NCBI RefSeq assembly: GCF_000003195.3
Contig: NC_012870.2
Location: 18,406,501-18,470,500, forward strand
Length of the DNA stretch: 64,000 bases
Origin: Sorghum bicolor
Lineage: Eukaryota; Streptophyta; Magnoliopsida; Poales; Poaceae
Direction of reading: 5' to 3'
Under the pieces are notes generated by a model. The model was not told the DNA's origin. It searched no databases and saw nothing but the letters and a program-made list of their open reading frames with translations. Shown one piece after another: positions 32,489 to 43,080 of this stretch. A program made the position numbers and the translations under genes. Each line of letters opens with the position of its first letter. Positions within the stretch are counted from its first letter, which is position 1.

Positions 32489-33013
32489 GCAAGCGTCAGG
32501 AATGACGCACGCAATTGAACTAATCGGGTTTCTACTTCCCATTGAGCACCCATCAGTCATGAGCATTGAGCACTCATCAGTCACCAGTCATGAGCATTGA
32601 GCAGCTCTCTTTCTCGTAATTTCTTCTTTCCTTAGATATGATGTCTTTGTGTGTGTCATGGTTCTTCGTCTTCGCTCATCTGCCCCTGATAGCACATTCT
32701 GCATAACTAAAGAAAAAAGGTAATCAGTATCAGACAAAATCCGCGGTGCGTGATAAATTGTAGGTATCATCTCCAAGACAACCAGTCAGTAGTTTGAAGG
32801 TTTCGCTCTGATAGAAGTTTCCTAAATCATTGGAAATATATTCTAGTTTTTATAATTGTATGTGACGCCTTAAATCAGAGTTTGATTGTATCCCATCCAA
32901 ACGCAGACTCTCGAAAATTTTGTTGGCACGCGCTGCATGTCTCTGCGAATCTGCGCCCGTTGAGGACTTGAGGGCACTGGCATGTGATGAGCTGAAACGC
33001 CCAATGTATGCTA
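32489..33013. other. Gap with a small local repeat
   Basis: A short tandem duplication of CATGAGCATTGAGCA-type sequence lies at about 32545-32602. Nothing else is recognised. Confidence 0.5.
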
Positions 33014-33249
33014 CTCAATCCATCCCAAATTGTAAGTCGTTTGACTTTTTTAATATCAAGTTTGACCACTCGTCTTATTCAAAGTTTTGTGCAAAATATC
33101 ACTTTTTTTTGTTGTGTATTGGTTTATTAATAAAAGTTCTTCAAGAATAACTTAAATTTGACTATATTTGCATAAATTTTTTGAATAAGACGAGTGGTCA
33201 AACTTGGGGTAAAAAAAGTCAAACGACTTACAATTTAGGATGGAGGGAG
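33014..33249. mobile_element. Stowaway MITE
   Basis: Starts CTCAATCCATCCCAAATTGT and ends ACAATTTAGGATGGAGGGAG. Long terminal inverted repeats (GTAAGTCGTTTGAC on both arms) and flanking TA are present. Confidence 0.85.
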
Positions 33250-33870
33250 TACTTTGTTTCTCCTTATTTATTTAAGGCCCATTGGTTGATCAGCACGACG
33301 AGGCCCAGACATCATGGACGGTGCTTTTTTGTCTTTGTCTTTTTTTTATTTACAAATTCTTTGCTAAGAATTGTCTGATAGGTTGTTACAATGTTAATAC
33401 ATTATTCCAATACCTTGATCAGTTCAGATACTTCAGTACTGAACTACTGAACAAAAACTCTTGGACATTGCACAAGGAAAAAGGGTAGAAATCTAGCTAC
33501 AAGAAACATTTCGCAAAAAAAAAAAATCTTATGGGACGTAAACCATGAATAGTGTAGTTAGGATGCTGGACCGTCCCTGTGCCAACATAAACTTTCGCAA
33601 CATCAGCTGTGTCATAGTCATGTGGCTTGAATAGCTTGCGGCTGGACCAGTACGCGTAGTAAATTAGCTAGCCAAAATTTAAGTGCTGTTTGGAACGCAG
33701 AATTTACAGGAATCATATATGAATTTCACAAGAATCAGTTCAATTTCATAGAGAAAACATAGAAATAGAAATATTTTCCTGCATTTCAAATTAGTACCCC
33801 CTCCGTCCATCGGTTCAATTTCACAGAGAAAACATAGGAACAGAAATATTTCCCACATTCCAATCTACTA
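33250..33870. other. Gap with a duplicated 45-base string
   Basis: A string starting TTCAATTTCATAGAGAAAAC near 33750 recurs near 33817, separated by CCCCCTCCGTCC. It looks like a decayed nested MITE. No gene is seen. Confidence 0.5.
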
Positions 33871-34279
33871 CTCCCACCACTCCAAAAACTATGTATATTA
33901 TTTTTAGCTTTTCTAGATACAATGTTTATATTATGTATTTGACAGCGTATACTCCCTCCATTCTCATAAAGAAAGTCGTTTAGGACAATAACACAGTCTC
34001 AAAGCCTAACTTTGACTCCTTGTTTTTATAAAATATATTTATCAAAAAGTGGTCTATGTATAGTTTTATGAAAGTATTTTTTAAGACAAATTTATTCATA
34101 TGATTTTTATATTTTCAAACTCAACAACTTAAAAGTTATTCATGAATTATATTTCCAATGTTTGACCCAAACCTTGTCCAAAACAACTTTCTTTATGGGT
34201 ATGGAGAGAGTATCTAAGTACACAACAAAAACTACATTCTAGAAAAATCAAAATGTCTTATAATTTGGCATGGTGGGAT
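33871..34279. mobile_element. Stowaway-like MITE, interrupted
   Basis: The two arms (CTCCCACCACTCC on the left, CATGGTGGGA on the right) resemble the element at 39420-39567. It is split by another Stowaway at 33952-34210. Confidence 0.65.
33952..34210. mobile_element. Stowaway MITE nested in another
   Basis: Starts CTCCCTCCATTCTCATAAAG and ends CTTTATGGGTATGGAGAGAG, with TA on both sides. It is related to 16715-16973 in reverse orientation. Confidence 0.85.
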
Positions 34280-34862
34280 TACAATATGGATGCAAGTGGA
34301 CTAACCTATGAAACCCATTTACATCCCTAGTTGACAGTACAGAGGAATACAAAAGAACATTATGCCTTTAGCTTCATTTTGCAAACTTGGTGGAAATTCT
34401 GAAAAAAAAAAGAGATGATAGTTCATACATTCAATTGAGCATTGCATCATTTAGCAAAATTTCAAGACAGATTATATAACAAATGAAGTATAAAAAAACT
34501 GAAGGAAGCGTAAAGCTAAGGGCATATGATCTGAATGTCGTTAATCCAAAAGGCCTCACGATTAAAAAATTCCAAGGCGTGCCATTTTTTTATCAGGCGG
34601 CAGATTAAAGAAACAAAGTGCAGTACAGGCCAACGTTTTTGTGACGCTTCTATTCCATCAAATAAAATCATCAATCATGACATGAGGGCCACTCTAATGA
34701 GTCCATATGAGTATATATAACCATTAGACCAATGAGATGAGGACGCCATTTGCAATTAGACATGTCCAAACTTGATGCACATGCATGACTAGTCTGAGAA
34801 TAATTATCTGAATATTTTGACGCCAAAGCCGCCTCATGAGTACTTCCCATTTAACTTTGGTT
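34280..34862. other. Gap downstream of the TTF-type gene
   Basis: No transposase frame continues here from the neighbouring TTF-type gene. Nothing is recognised. Confidence 0.4.
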
Positions 34863-35660
34863 CTACCTGATAGGATCCCTTTCCTTTTGAAGTTCTCGTT
34901 GAACAACTTTATCAATCGTTTGATTCTTCTGTAACCTGAGACGCAGTTCACACCAAGTAGCCATTTTCATAACATGTTCTGCGCCAGTTTCATGCTCTCT
35001 AAGTCTAGTGCCAAGATGACGCCAGTTCCTAAAACCCTCATTTGCTAAATGACCTTTTCCTTGCCCCTTTCTCAACAGTTTGCAACAGAAACAAAATACT
35101 CTATCAAGCTCCTTGCTGTACACAAGCCATTCTCTGTCACACTTTTCTCCGTTGGAAAGAACTCTAGTGTATGATGATGCAGAAAACCTTCTGGAGAATT
35201 TGTCTTTGGGACCTTTCTCAATGGACATGTCTCTTTTAGGACCCTTCTGCACCAACATATCAACCATTTTAGAATCAAGCGCATCCCAAGTTCTTGGATC
35301 AAATATATCCGCCTGCAAATCATTATCGATGCCGATGCTGTCACCTTCGATACTTGGTGATGTGTCCAGGCTGGAATTAACTACATCAGTATGGCCACTA
35401 ACTTCATCAGCAATAATGGCAATACTAGCACGATCACCTTGAACCATTTCAGCATTCTGAGCCTCGACTTGCAATCCAATGTTAGCATCATCACCATGAC
35501 GATCATCTGCAGGATCAACATTTGGAGTTCGATTCTCAGGACTGAACCGAGATTCTTTCACAACAAATCTGTCAAGAGCGCCCTTCTGAGACTGAGCAGC
35601 TGCTTCTAGTCTTCGCTTCTTCTTTCGCTTTTCATGGCCAGATTCATACTTCCTATACAT
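34863..35660 (-). CDS. TTF-type zinc-finger protein, short form
   Basis: 265 residues from the ATG at 35660. The start MYRKYESG followed by a basic patch (KRKKKRR) and QKGALDRFV is the standard opening of plant TTF-type zinc-finger / hAT-like (zinc finger MYM-type 1-like) proteins. The TTF zinc finger spans about 157-235, with FCFCCKLL, GFRNWRHLGTRLREHE and H-x-H-type ligands visible. The usual 700-800 residue family continues into a DUF4371/hAT transposase-like core. Here the frame stops after QKERDPIR, where that core would start, and I see no core downstream. It may be a truncated hAT-derived pseudogene or a domain-only derivative. Function is unknown; nucleic-acid binding is inferred. Confidence 0.7.
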   Translation of the reverse strand: MYRKYESGHEKRKKKRRLEAAAQSQKGALDRFVVKESRFSPENRTPNVDPADDRHGDDANIGLQVEAQNAEMVQGDRASIAIIADEVSGHTDVVNSSLDTSPSIEGDSIGIDNDLQADIFDPRTWDALDSKMVDMLVQKGPKRDMSIEKGPKDKFSRRFSASSYTRVLSNGEKCDREWLVYSKELDRVFCFCCKLLRKGQGKGHLANEGFRNWRHLGTRLREHETGAEHVMKMATWCELRLRLQKNQTIDKVVQRELQKERDPIR

Positions 35661-36911
35661 GACGTGGCTTGAGATCTGCTTGTGATCCAAACAAAACTAA
35701 ATTAACAAATGCGACTCGAACGGTACATATGCATGAATTCTAGGGTTAGCACTTAGCAAGATAAGGAAATATCGAACCTTGACAGCGCCGCCACTTGGGT
35801 TGGGTCTTGCCGTACGTCTCGGCGCCGGCGGCCACCGGTCAGCACCCGGCACGGGTGGCACTGGGTCGCAGGAACTAAAGAGCTCGAGATGATCAGTGTT
35901 GTCTGACGTACCTCATCTGCTACTCCCTACCCTTCACATTCCGCGTATCGAAGAACCGAAAACACTCCAAAAGTTAGTGGCCGGCAACCGCGTTGATCAA
36001 TCAGATGAACAGATCAGTGTGAGATAAAGAAAGAGATTGAGATTGGGAGAGGAACCTAGAGGAGGCTGGAGGCAGGAACGTGCAGGCGGCGGCAGGAGAC
36101 TAAGAGGCGCCCAGGTGGACTGGTGGAATACCAAGGAATCGATGGGGTCAGTAACTCACGGAAGAATTGGGAAGGCCGTGTGTATACGATGAAACTCCTC
36201 TGCTCCTAAGATTTAGCGGCCCAATTATTTTTTTTTTCGCGATCGGGTTTTTTATTAAGAGGAAGTTTGGCCAAGCTCAATAGCGAGGAGCGATCAAGTA
36301 CGGTTAAGAGCACACACCTAGCTTTATCAATTCGTACGGCGTAATATTGCTAAGGGAAATGCACTCTAGCGTGATTATGTGACACGCGTAATATTGCTTT
36401 TTTTTGTCGTTGTCCTGGTGGAGGTTCTGTTTGGTAATCATGCGCGATTACCAATCAGAATGCTTGTTAATCTGTAAGTTGAACTTAGCCTTTTCTGTCT
36501 CCTCTTAATGAAAAACGTATATGATTGTAGTGCGACACGCGCGCGAAGGTAAATGCATATGCATGCAGACGAACATTGAATCTTCAAATGACACACATCT
36601 GAAATTTGCTGAGTCGCTCGAGATCTCTTCAGCAATTTTTGAGCCCATGCATAATAAGGGGAAAAAAATAAAAAAGAATCAAACGATCATCAGACAACTC
36701 ACGGTACGGAGTCACAGATCCATGCATCAACTGTTACAATGGGGACGCAGACACGCAGTGCCGCATTTTTTGTTCTTGGCTATAAGAACACAACCGATAA
36801 ATAAATCAATATAAACGGATGGAATCATCACATCACGCATGGTGATCGAACGCCCGGCCGGCCCCGCGATCCATGCCATTGCCATGCCTGGTGCTGGTGG
36901 TCACAATCACA
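35661..36911. other. Region between the TTF-type gene and the 93-aa gene
   Basis: The left half is GC-rich with a candidate 5' UTR/promoter for the TTF-type gene (35690-36160, minus strand). The rest shows no recognised feature. Confidence 0.4.
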
Positions 36912-37193
36912 TCACATCTTGGCGGTGGCGAAGGAGGCGGAGGACCCGGACCGGTCGTAGTAGTACTCGGGGATCGGCTGCGGCGGGCGGGCGAAGGAGC
37001 GGTTGGCCTGCTCGAGGTCCTCCTCGTCGTCGTCGTAGTCGCCGTCGTCCTCCGCGGTGTGGAGGTGGATGCAGGAGCAGCGCTCCAGGGACGCGAAGAA
37101 GGCCGACGCCACGCCGGTCGCCACCCACATCGCGTACCCCTCCATGATGTTCCCGTACGACAGGATGCCGCCGTTGGCGTTGATGCCGTTCAT
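36912..37193 (-). CDS. Small conserved-looking protein of unknown function
   Basis: 93 residues, single exon. A moderately hydrophobic N-terminal half ([20 protein letters not shown]) could be a membrane or buried helix. It is followed by CSC, an acidic run ([14 protein letters not shown]) and a Pro/Tyr-rich tail. I recall similar small proteins in plants but cannot name a function. GC-rich codon use like the neighbouring genes, a clean ATG and a stop support a real gene. A run of 29 G on the + strand lies 19 bases upstream of its start codon. Confidence 0.6.
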   Translation of the reverse strand: MNGINANGGILSYGNIMEGYAMWVATGVASAFFASLERCSCIHLHTAEDDGDYDDDEEDLEQANRSFARPPQPIPEYYYDRSGSSASFATAKM

Positions 37194-37207
37194 GGCTGCG
37201 CCGGCGG

Positions 37208-37211
<4 letters not shown>

Positions 37212-37240
<29 letters not shown>
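37212..37240. repeat. Homopolymer of 29 G
   Basis: Uninterrupted G on the + strand (C on the sense strand of the adjacent minus-strand gene), 19 bases before its start codon. Such a run can form stacked G structures. Its exact length is likely to be a sequencing uncertainty. Confidence 0.95.
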
Positions 37241-37662
37241 AGACGATCAGGCGGTGGACGATTCGGTTGGTTTGGTTTGCCTTCTTCGGTTTCAGACCCC
37301 GTCTCTGCGTGGGATGTTGTTGTTGTTATTCTGATTTTTTTAGACAAAAGACAATGGTGATTGTTCCGAAATTAGGAGAGAGAGCCTGTCAACTTCTTAC
37401 TTTAGAATTAAGGTTGTGAGCCATGCACAATGTTGGGTTGTTTTCTGTGCCCAAAGGAGAACAACAGGAGTTGGAAAAGATGGTGGTGATGTCCCTGAAA
37501 AGTGGGCGTCCTCATCAATTGGTTAATGACGCACAAAGACAGTGCATGACATGTTTTGTGCTTCGACATGCTGTAGTGTTGATTGGAAGATGGAGGAGAT
37601 CCTAGCAGATGAAGCAGCATCCATGAGCCAATATATATAAGCCTTTGAAGAAGCAGAGTTTC

Positions 37663-37911
37663 AAGACTGTCATGTCACGTAAAATAAAATTTTAGATGAA
37701 ATACTCACTCTAAATAGAGAATTTTATTTCGTAGTTTTATAGGCATTTAATTCCACGTGTCAATAGAGTTTCATCTAGATGAAACCAATTTCTTTTCTCT
37801 TTTTTTAAATACACTATCATGTCATCAATAAAATCTATATAACAACCTATTTAATGCAAATGATACTCACACGAAATTCTCATTAAGACTGGTCTAATTT
37901 AACCTCAAAAT
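37663..37911. mobile_element. MITE, inverted relative of 10803-11047
   Basis: The reverse complement matches 10803-11047 along about 245 bases (TTAAATAGG, GACATGATAGTGTATTTAAA, ATTAAATGCCTAT). Confidence 0.6.
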
Positions 37912-38361
37912 TTGAGATTTCTTTATAGGACGGAGATCTATTAGTTTTTAAATAAACTTTTGGCTTCTCGGCCAGCCGAAAGATCAGATTTTTTTTTTTT
38001 ACTTATAACATGTTTTCAGCTTTTGGTTCATATATCTTCGAAAGCCAGCTTTTTAAAAGCTAACTCAACTGCCCACTTCCATAGAACGGAACATGACGAA
38101 GAAAGGACCAGAATTCGTCCGAAAATAGACCGGGCCGGGGTTTGTGCTCCCAAATGGTCGCGGCGCCTCGAGTCCCACGTGGGCCCCATGGGGCCTCCCG
38201 CCGAAGTCGGGAGGACAGGGACACGGTGGCACGGATAAGCCGATAAGATTAGCGTGGAGAGCTCGCTCGCTCCCGACTCTGCCTCATCGCCACCCTCTCT
38301 TCTCCCTCCCCTTCCCCTTCACCTCACAAGCCACCTAGCCGCACCGCATTGGCAATTTGGC

Positions 38362-40395
38362 ATGGCGTCGTCCTGCCTCGCCTCGCCGTCTGGCGCCGCG
38401 CTCTGCCGCCCGCGGCGGCCGAGGTGCCGCGTCGTCGCGTGCTCGGCGGCCGACGCCGAGCCGGCGTGGGCCAAGGGCGCCGGCCGCCTCGCGTGCGGCG
38501 TGCTGGCGGCCTGGGCCGTCGCGTCCGCGTCCAATCCGGTCATCGCCGCGAGCCAGGTTGGTGAATCTGAATATCCCTCTTTCGTATCACACATTCCCGT
38601 TACTGGCGGGGTGCAATTTCTGGAATGTAGTTTTTTTTATCGATGACGTCACGTTGCAATTTCTGGAATGCAATTTTTAATCTCTGTCAAATGTTAGTCT
38701 CGGTCTGGGTCACTGGGTGTGATTTTTCTGATTGAATTGAATCGGCCTCACCCTCACTTTTTGCGATCTGATAGCAGGCATCATTATTTACTGTTTCCGT
38801 TAATTCGGTTCAGAATAAGTTGCTGTAAAATATTCAGAGCTGCTCCATTGAAAATTCTGTACATGGAAAATAATAACTAGTTAAGTACAAGATGTTTTTC
38901 CTTAATAAAAATTCTAAAAACGCTGGAAGATTTTGAGGGTTCTGTTAAAAGAGGTATCGGTACTTCACTCTCAAAAGCTTACAAGGTATTTCTCATGGTC
39001 GTGGTGATAAAATCGGACCAGTCTCAGGAGTCAGGACTTCAAGCTGTTCCAGTTAAAGAATATATAGTACAGCTACCGCAGCATTTGGTGTGGGCTACTG
39101 CAACATGCCAACATCAGTTGTTGAAGCTCAGCACGTTATTCGATTCAATTTTCTATATGTTCTGACAAGCACCTGAAATTTAGCATCACTTGCGCTCAAT
39201 CTAAAGCTAGAAATAAATTCTGTTCTTGGTTAGTCTTATGAGACTTAAGATTGGCACTGCATCTTCAAATGTGGGTTCTGGTACTGTGGTGCAGCTACAG
39301 AGAAGAGGGGGATATTTGTGGAGAAATAATTGTGCTTTATTTGGTGATCTGTTTAACCGGATGAAGCATGCCCATTTTCACTTTGCTTAGGTTGAGTTGT
39401 GACCTATGAATACATTTTACTCCCTCTGTTTCAAATTATTAGACATTTTGTGTTTTCTAGATACATTGCTTTTACTATGTATCTAAACATAGTGTATATC
39501 TAAGTGCATAGCAAAAGATATGAATCTAGAAAAGACAAAACATTTTATAATTTGGAATGGAGGAAATACTATTTTAGCTTTAAGACAAAATTAATCTTCA
39601 TTTTCTTTTTGATAATGTAAGTGTGACCTGAATACATATAGTCAATCTACTCAGCAATTTCAGAAGCAGCATCATAAATCTAGGACTTCTTTTGCTTACT
39701 ACAGTGCTGAATTACTTTACTGACATTACATTATTTGCTGTTTGCTTTATTTTGTTAGAGATTGCCTCCACTCTCAACGGAGCCAAACCGATGTGAGCGT
39801 GCATTTGTGGGGAACACAATTGGTCAGGCAAATGGGGTGTATGACAAGCCCCTTGATCTCCGGTTCTGTGATTACTCGAACGAGAAAACTAATCTAAAAG
39901 GCAAGTCTTTAGCTGCGGCGTTGATGTCCGAGGCAAAGTTTGACGGCGCTGACATGTCTGAAGTTGTCATGTCCAAAGCTTATGCTGTTGGTGCAAGTTT
40001 CAAAGGTAGTAACTAATTGTGCACCTCTTTTTTTTAACCAAAAAAGTGTACAGCTTATTCTGTTGTTCTTGTTCACTGCACAATATTTGCTGAATTGTTT
40101 TACTTATACTGTGATACAGTAATACTGAATGAACAGAATGATGAGCTCTTCTGGTTCAAATGCTTTTTCAGGAACTGACTTCACGAATGCAGTGATAGAC
40201 CGTGTCAATTTCGAGAAGGCCGATCTCACAGGGGCAATCTTCAAAAACGCAGTTTTGTCAGGGTCGACCTTTGATGATGCAAAGATGGACGATGTCGTGT
40301 TTGAGGACACAATCATTGGCTACATTGACCTTCAGAAGCTATGTACAAACACCAGCATCAGCCCAGATTCGAGATTGGAGCTGGGCTGTAGGTGA
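38362..40395 (+). CDS. Thylakoid lumen pentapeptide-repeat protein (17.4 kDa type)
   Basis: Three exons, 38362-38556, 39759-40005 and 40172-40395, in frame across GT-AG introns, give 221 residues. The Ser/Arg/Ala-rich N-terminus is a stroma-targeting peptide. A second hydrophobic stretch (about 37-60, ACGVLAAWAVASA with VIAAS) is the thylakoid transfer signal. The mature part starts near RLPPLSTEPNRCERAFVGNT. Pentapeptide repeats follow (A/C-D/N-L/F-x-x, such as TNLKG, AKFDG, ADMSE, TDFTN, VNFEK, ADLTG, AIFKN), then the closing block GYIDLQKLC and ELGC with Cys pairs. Order and wording match the lumenal 17.4 kDa protein (Arabidopsis TL17). Its exact role is unknown. The first intron carries a Stowaway MITE. 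Confidence 0.93.
39420..39567. mobile_element. Stowaway MITE in an intron of the lumen protein gene
   Basis: Starts CTCCCTCTGTTTCAAATTAT and ends ATAATTTGGAATGGAGGAAA, flanked by TA. Confidence 0.85.
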
Positions 40396-41099
40396 TTCAG
40401 CAGAGTTCAACCCTATCGTTCATGTTAATATATATGTCGATATCGTCCGTTGAGTGTTCATGCCTGTCTATAGAGCCACCATGACAAGCCGCAAATCCCC
40501 AGCAGAAAGACGTGATGCCGATTTTCATCATATCTATGTATCTATCGATCTATGTACAAACCTCTGTATATCTCAAATATCAGCAGCAATGTAACCATGC
40601 TCCTTAGTTCTTACACTTGGAAACTTAAATAAACATCCCATATATATATATACATATATACATAAAAGGAAGCACTATGGTTTCCCCACACACATATTAT
40701 TATTGTTCACTCACAATGCAGTTATAGCAACATTTTACTATCTCATGATGGATCCATGGCATGGAATGGAAAGATGCATGGATGATTTATTCTACATACT
40801 ACTAGTACTATAGCATCACACGCTCTAACATGCGCTAGCTTTGCCAACATTATTGTTTGCCTCCTGGTGAGTTGGCTCCTTGATGCGCATCCATCTACTA
40901 TAGTATACTGGAAAACTGGCCCCTGCAAGGGCCGATGCTGCTCAGCTGTATAGCCATTGCCGGCCATGCGGCACCGGTGATACCTAGACGCACGCACCAT
41001 CTAAATGGCCGGCCCGCCGCCGGGCACTTGCCGGTGGTAAGGTCTTTTCTTCTTGTCTTGTTTGGATGCATTGTATTTTTCCGATCCAAGCGCTGCGGT
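40396..41099. other. Gap between convergent genes
   Basis: 3' regions of the lumen-protein gene (+) and the TPR gene (-). No other feature is recognised. Confidence 0.4.
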
Positions 41100-42333
41100 T
41101 CATTCGACGTCGTTGCCGTTGTTCTGCTTGCCGCTGTCGATGAGGCAGGTCTCGACGCCGCCGGTCATCCAGAGGAACCACGCGTAGCTGCTGCGGTGGT
41201 GGCTGCTCTCGGGCTCCTCGTCGATGGCGCCCGTGAACATGTCCTCCGCGCCGCCCATGTCGCCGCGGGCGTGCCAGAGGAACATGCCGTACCTCCGCAT
41301 CGCTTCGCCGTCCGGTGGTTCGGCGGCCACCGCCTGCTTGAAGTACATCTCCGCCCTGTCGTGGTCACGCGTAATAAGAAACCAAGATTCAATCAAAAAG
41401 GTTAGTTATTAGATCGTGATTGAATGAAGGGTTGCATTTGCAATTTGCATGCATGCATGCATGCGCCAAGAAGCACCTGTTGATGTCCTTGTCGAACTCG
41501 TAGAGGAGTTGCGCGTAGTTTGACAGGATGAGCGAGTTGGCGCCGCCGCCTGAGGCGATGACCCTCTCGTACGCCGCCTTCCGGCGCCGCGCGCGGGCGC
41601 TGTCGATCTCCTTGATCTCTTCCTCGTCGAGTTCCTCCTGGCCGTAGCCGTAGCCGTAGCTGTCCCCGAACAGGCCGCCGCCATGCAAGATGCCGATCTG
41701 GCTCCACAGCTCCTTCTCCATGTCCGCCTCCACCAGCTCCGGCATGTCGTCCTCGGGTGGTTCCTCCGCCGCGTCCCCGTTGCCGTCGGGGTGGTGGTCA
41801 GCCTGATCTGCTGCGTTGCCCGCCGCCGCCGCCGCCGCCGCCGCCTCGGGCTTCTTCGCCTCCATGCGGCCCCTCTCGGCCTCCACGATTGTGCCGAGGC
41901 AGCAGGCGACCATCCCGAGCAGCCCGACGGCGAGGTCCGGCGACTGGAGGTGAACCTTGCTGAAGACCCACGCCACGGCGCCCCCGGCGCCGCGCGCGGC
42001 CTCGGCGGCGCCCCCGGCCGCCGCGCCCTGGACGGCCTCCACGGCCTTGACAAGGGCCGCCACGGCGCACCCGGCCGCGCTCGTGGCCGTCGCCCGCGGC
42101 ACCCCTCGCTGCGCCGCCGCCTGCTTCCGCCTGGCCTGGATGGCGCGCAGCGACGCCGGCACCGCGGCCATGGACGGCGGCTGCTGCTGCTGCTGGTCGT
42201 CCCCGGCGCCGCACGCCGCGGGCCTGAAGGATCGGGCGCTCCTCCGCTCCCCGGCCCTCGCGGGCGCCGCCGGGAACGGCGCCAGCGCCAACGGGACGCT
42301 CCTGGGCATGGCGACCACGCTCGCCGGCGTCAT
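41100..42333 (-). CDS. TPR-repeat protein with plastid-like N-terminus
   Basis: Two exons on the minus strand, 42333-41477 and 41355-41100, joined AG to G across a 121-base GT-AG intron, give about 370 residues. The first ATG at 42333 has purine at -3; a second in-frame ATG is at 42309. The N-terminal 60 residues (MTPASVVAMPRSVPLALAPF, then Arg/Ala-rich) look like a transit peptide. A hydrophobic segment follows (LAVGLLGMVACCLGTIVEAE), then an acidic Pro-rich region and a Gly/Tyr-rich patch. TPR-like helical repeats close the protein (ANSLILSNYAQLLYEFDKDI, RAEMYFKQAVAAEP, AMRRYGMFLWHARGDMGGAE). Plant relatives are uncharacterised TPR proteins. The bound partner is unknown. Confidence 0.88.
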
Positions 42334-42516
42334 CCTCGCGCGCGACTGACCGGGGAGGGAAGGTGCCAACGCAACGCAACGCAACGCAATGCTAGGGACT
42401 CTCTCTCAAACGGAAGGGTGTTGATGTGGAACAACGGAGCCTCCAACCGAAGGCGGAGTGGATCGGAATGGTGATCTAGCTTGCGGATGCGGAGAGGGAG
42501 GGGGAGGCAATGGCGG

Positions 42517-42524
42517 CATTTATA
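42517..42524 (-). promoter_or_regulatory. TATA box of the TPR gene
   Basis: TATAAATG on the minus strand, about 185-190 bases upstream of the start codon at 42333. Confidence 0.5.
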
Positions 42525-43080
42525 GGGCCCCCGGGCGGTGCCACGTCGGGGGGGAGGGAGGGTCGTGCTCCTGGACGATGCGTGCCTTGCGCGCCAGTTC
42601 GGGCCAGTTCAGCGCCTGCTTAATTTCGTCGCGGAGCAAGGGGGGAAAAGGCTCGGCCGCGCGCTGCTCTCGGCGAGGGTCGTTTCGGTGGCAGCACCCG
42701 CTCGTGTGACGCATGGCGTGGCACTGCACCGTGGTAATCGAACCTGGACGGGAAAGGTGTCCTTGGACCTTGGCCGATGCGAGCAGAGAACTGGCCGCAG
42801 CGCAGAAGGATGCAGGAAAAAAAAAGATTAACCAATCATTTGCGAAATTAATTAATATTGTTACTCCACATGGTAGAAATGATATACTGTTCATTTTCTT
42901 TTTTAGATAAAACAGCATTAAATAAATTACTCCAGGTTGTGCGGCATGTGAGTGTTCCGTGTTCCAAATGTCACAGCCTCGGATTTTTTTAAGAAAACTT
43001 GAAGCGATACTTAACATGACTTGGATTGATTGTTCTAGATTATAAATCTTTTCTTATAACCAAACTAATTTAATTGTCTT
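42525..43080. other. Upstream region of the TPR gene
   Basis: GC-rich promoter-like sequence up to about 42800, then AT-rich flank. No gene is recognised. Confidence 0.4.

Noticed and set aside
37960..37990. GCTTCTCGGCC followed by AAGATCAGA resembling the 5' end of U2 snRNA
   Set aside because: Only the first 11 bases match well; the rest of U2 (branch-site region, Sm site) is absent, and the surrounding sequence looks like a palindromic repeat fragment.
41409..42474. Long Arg/Pro/Gly-rich frames on both strands
   Set aside because: Shadows of the GC-rich first exon of the TPR gene.
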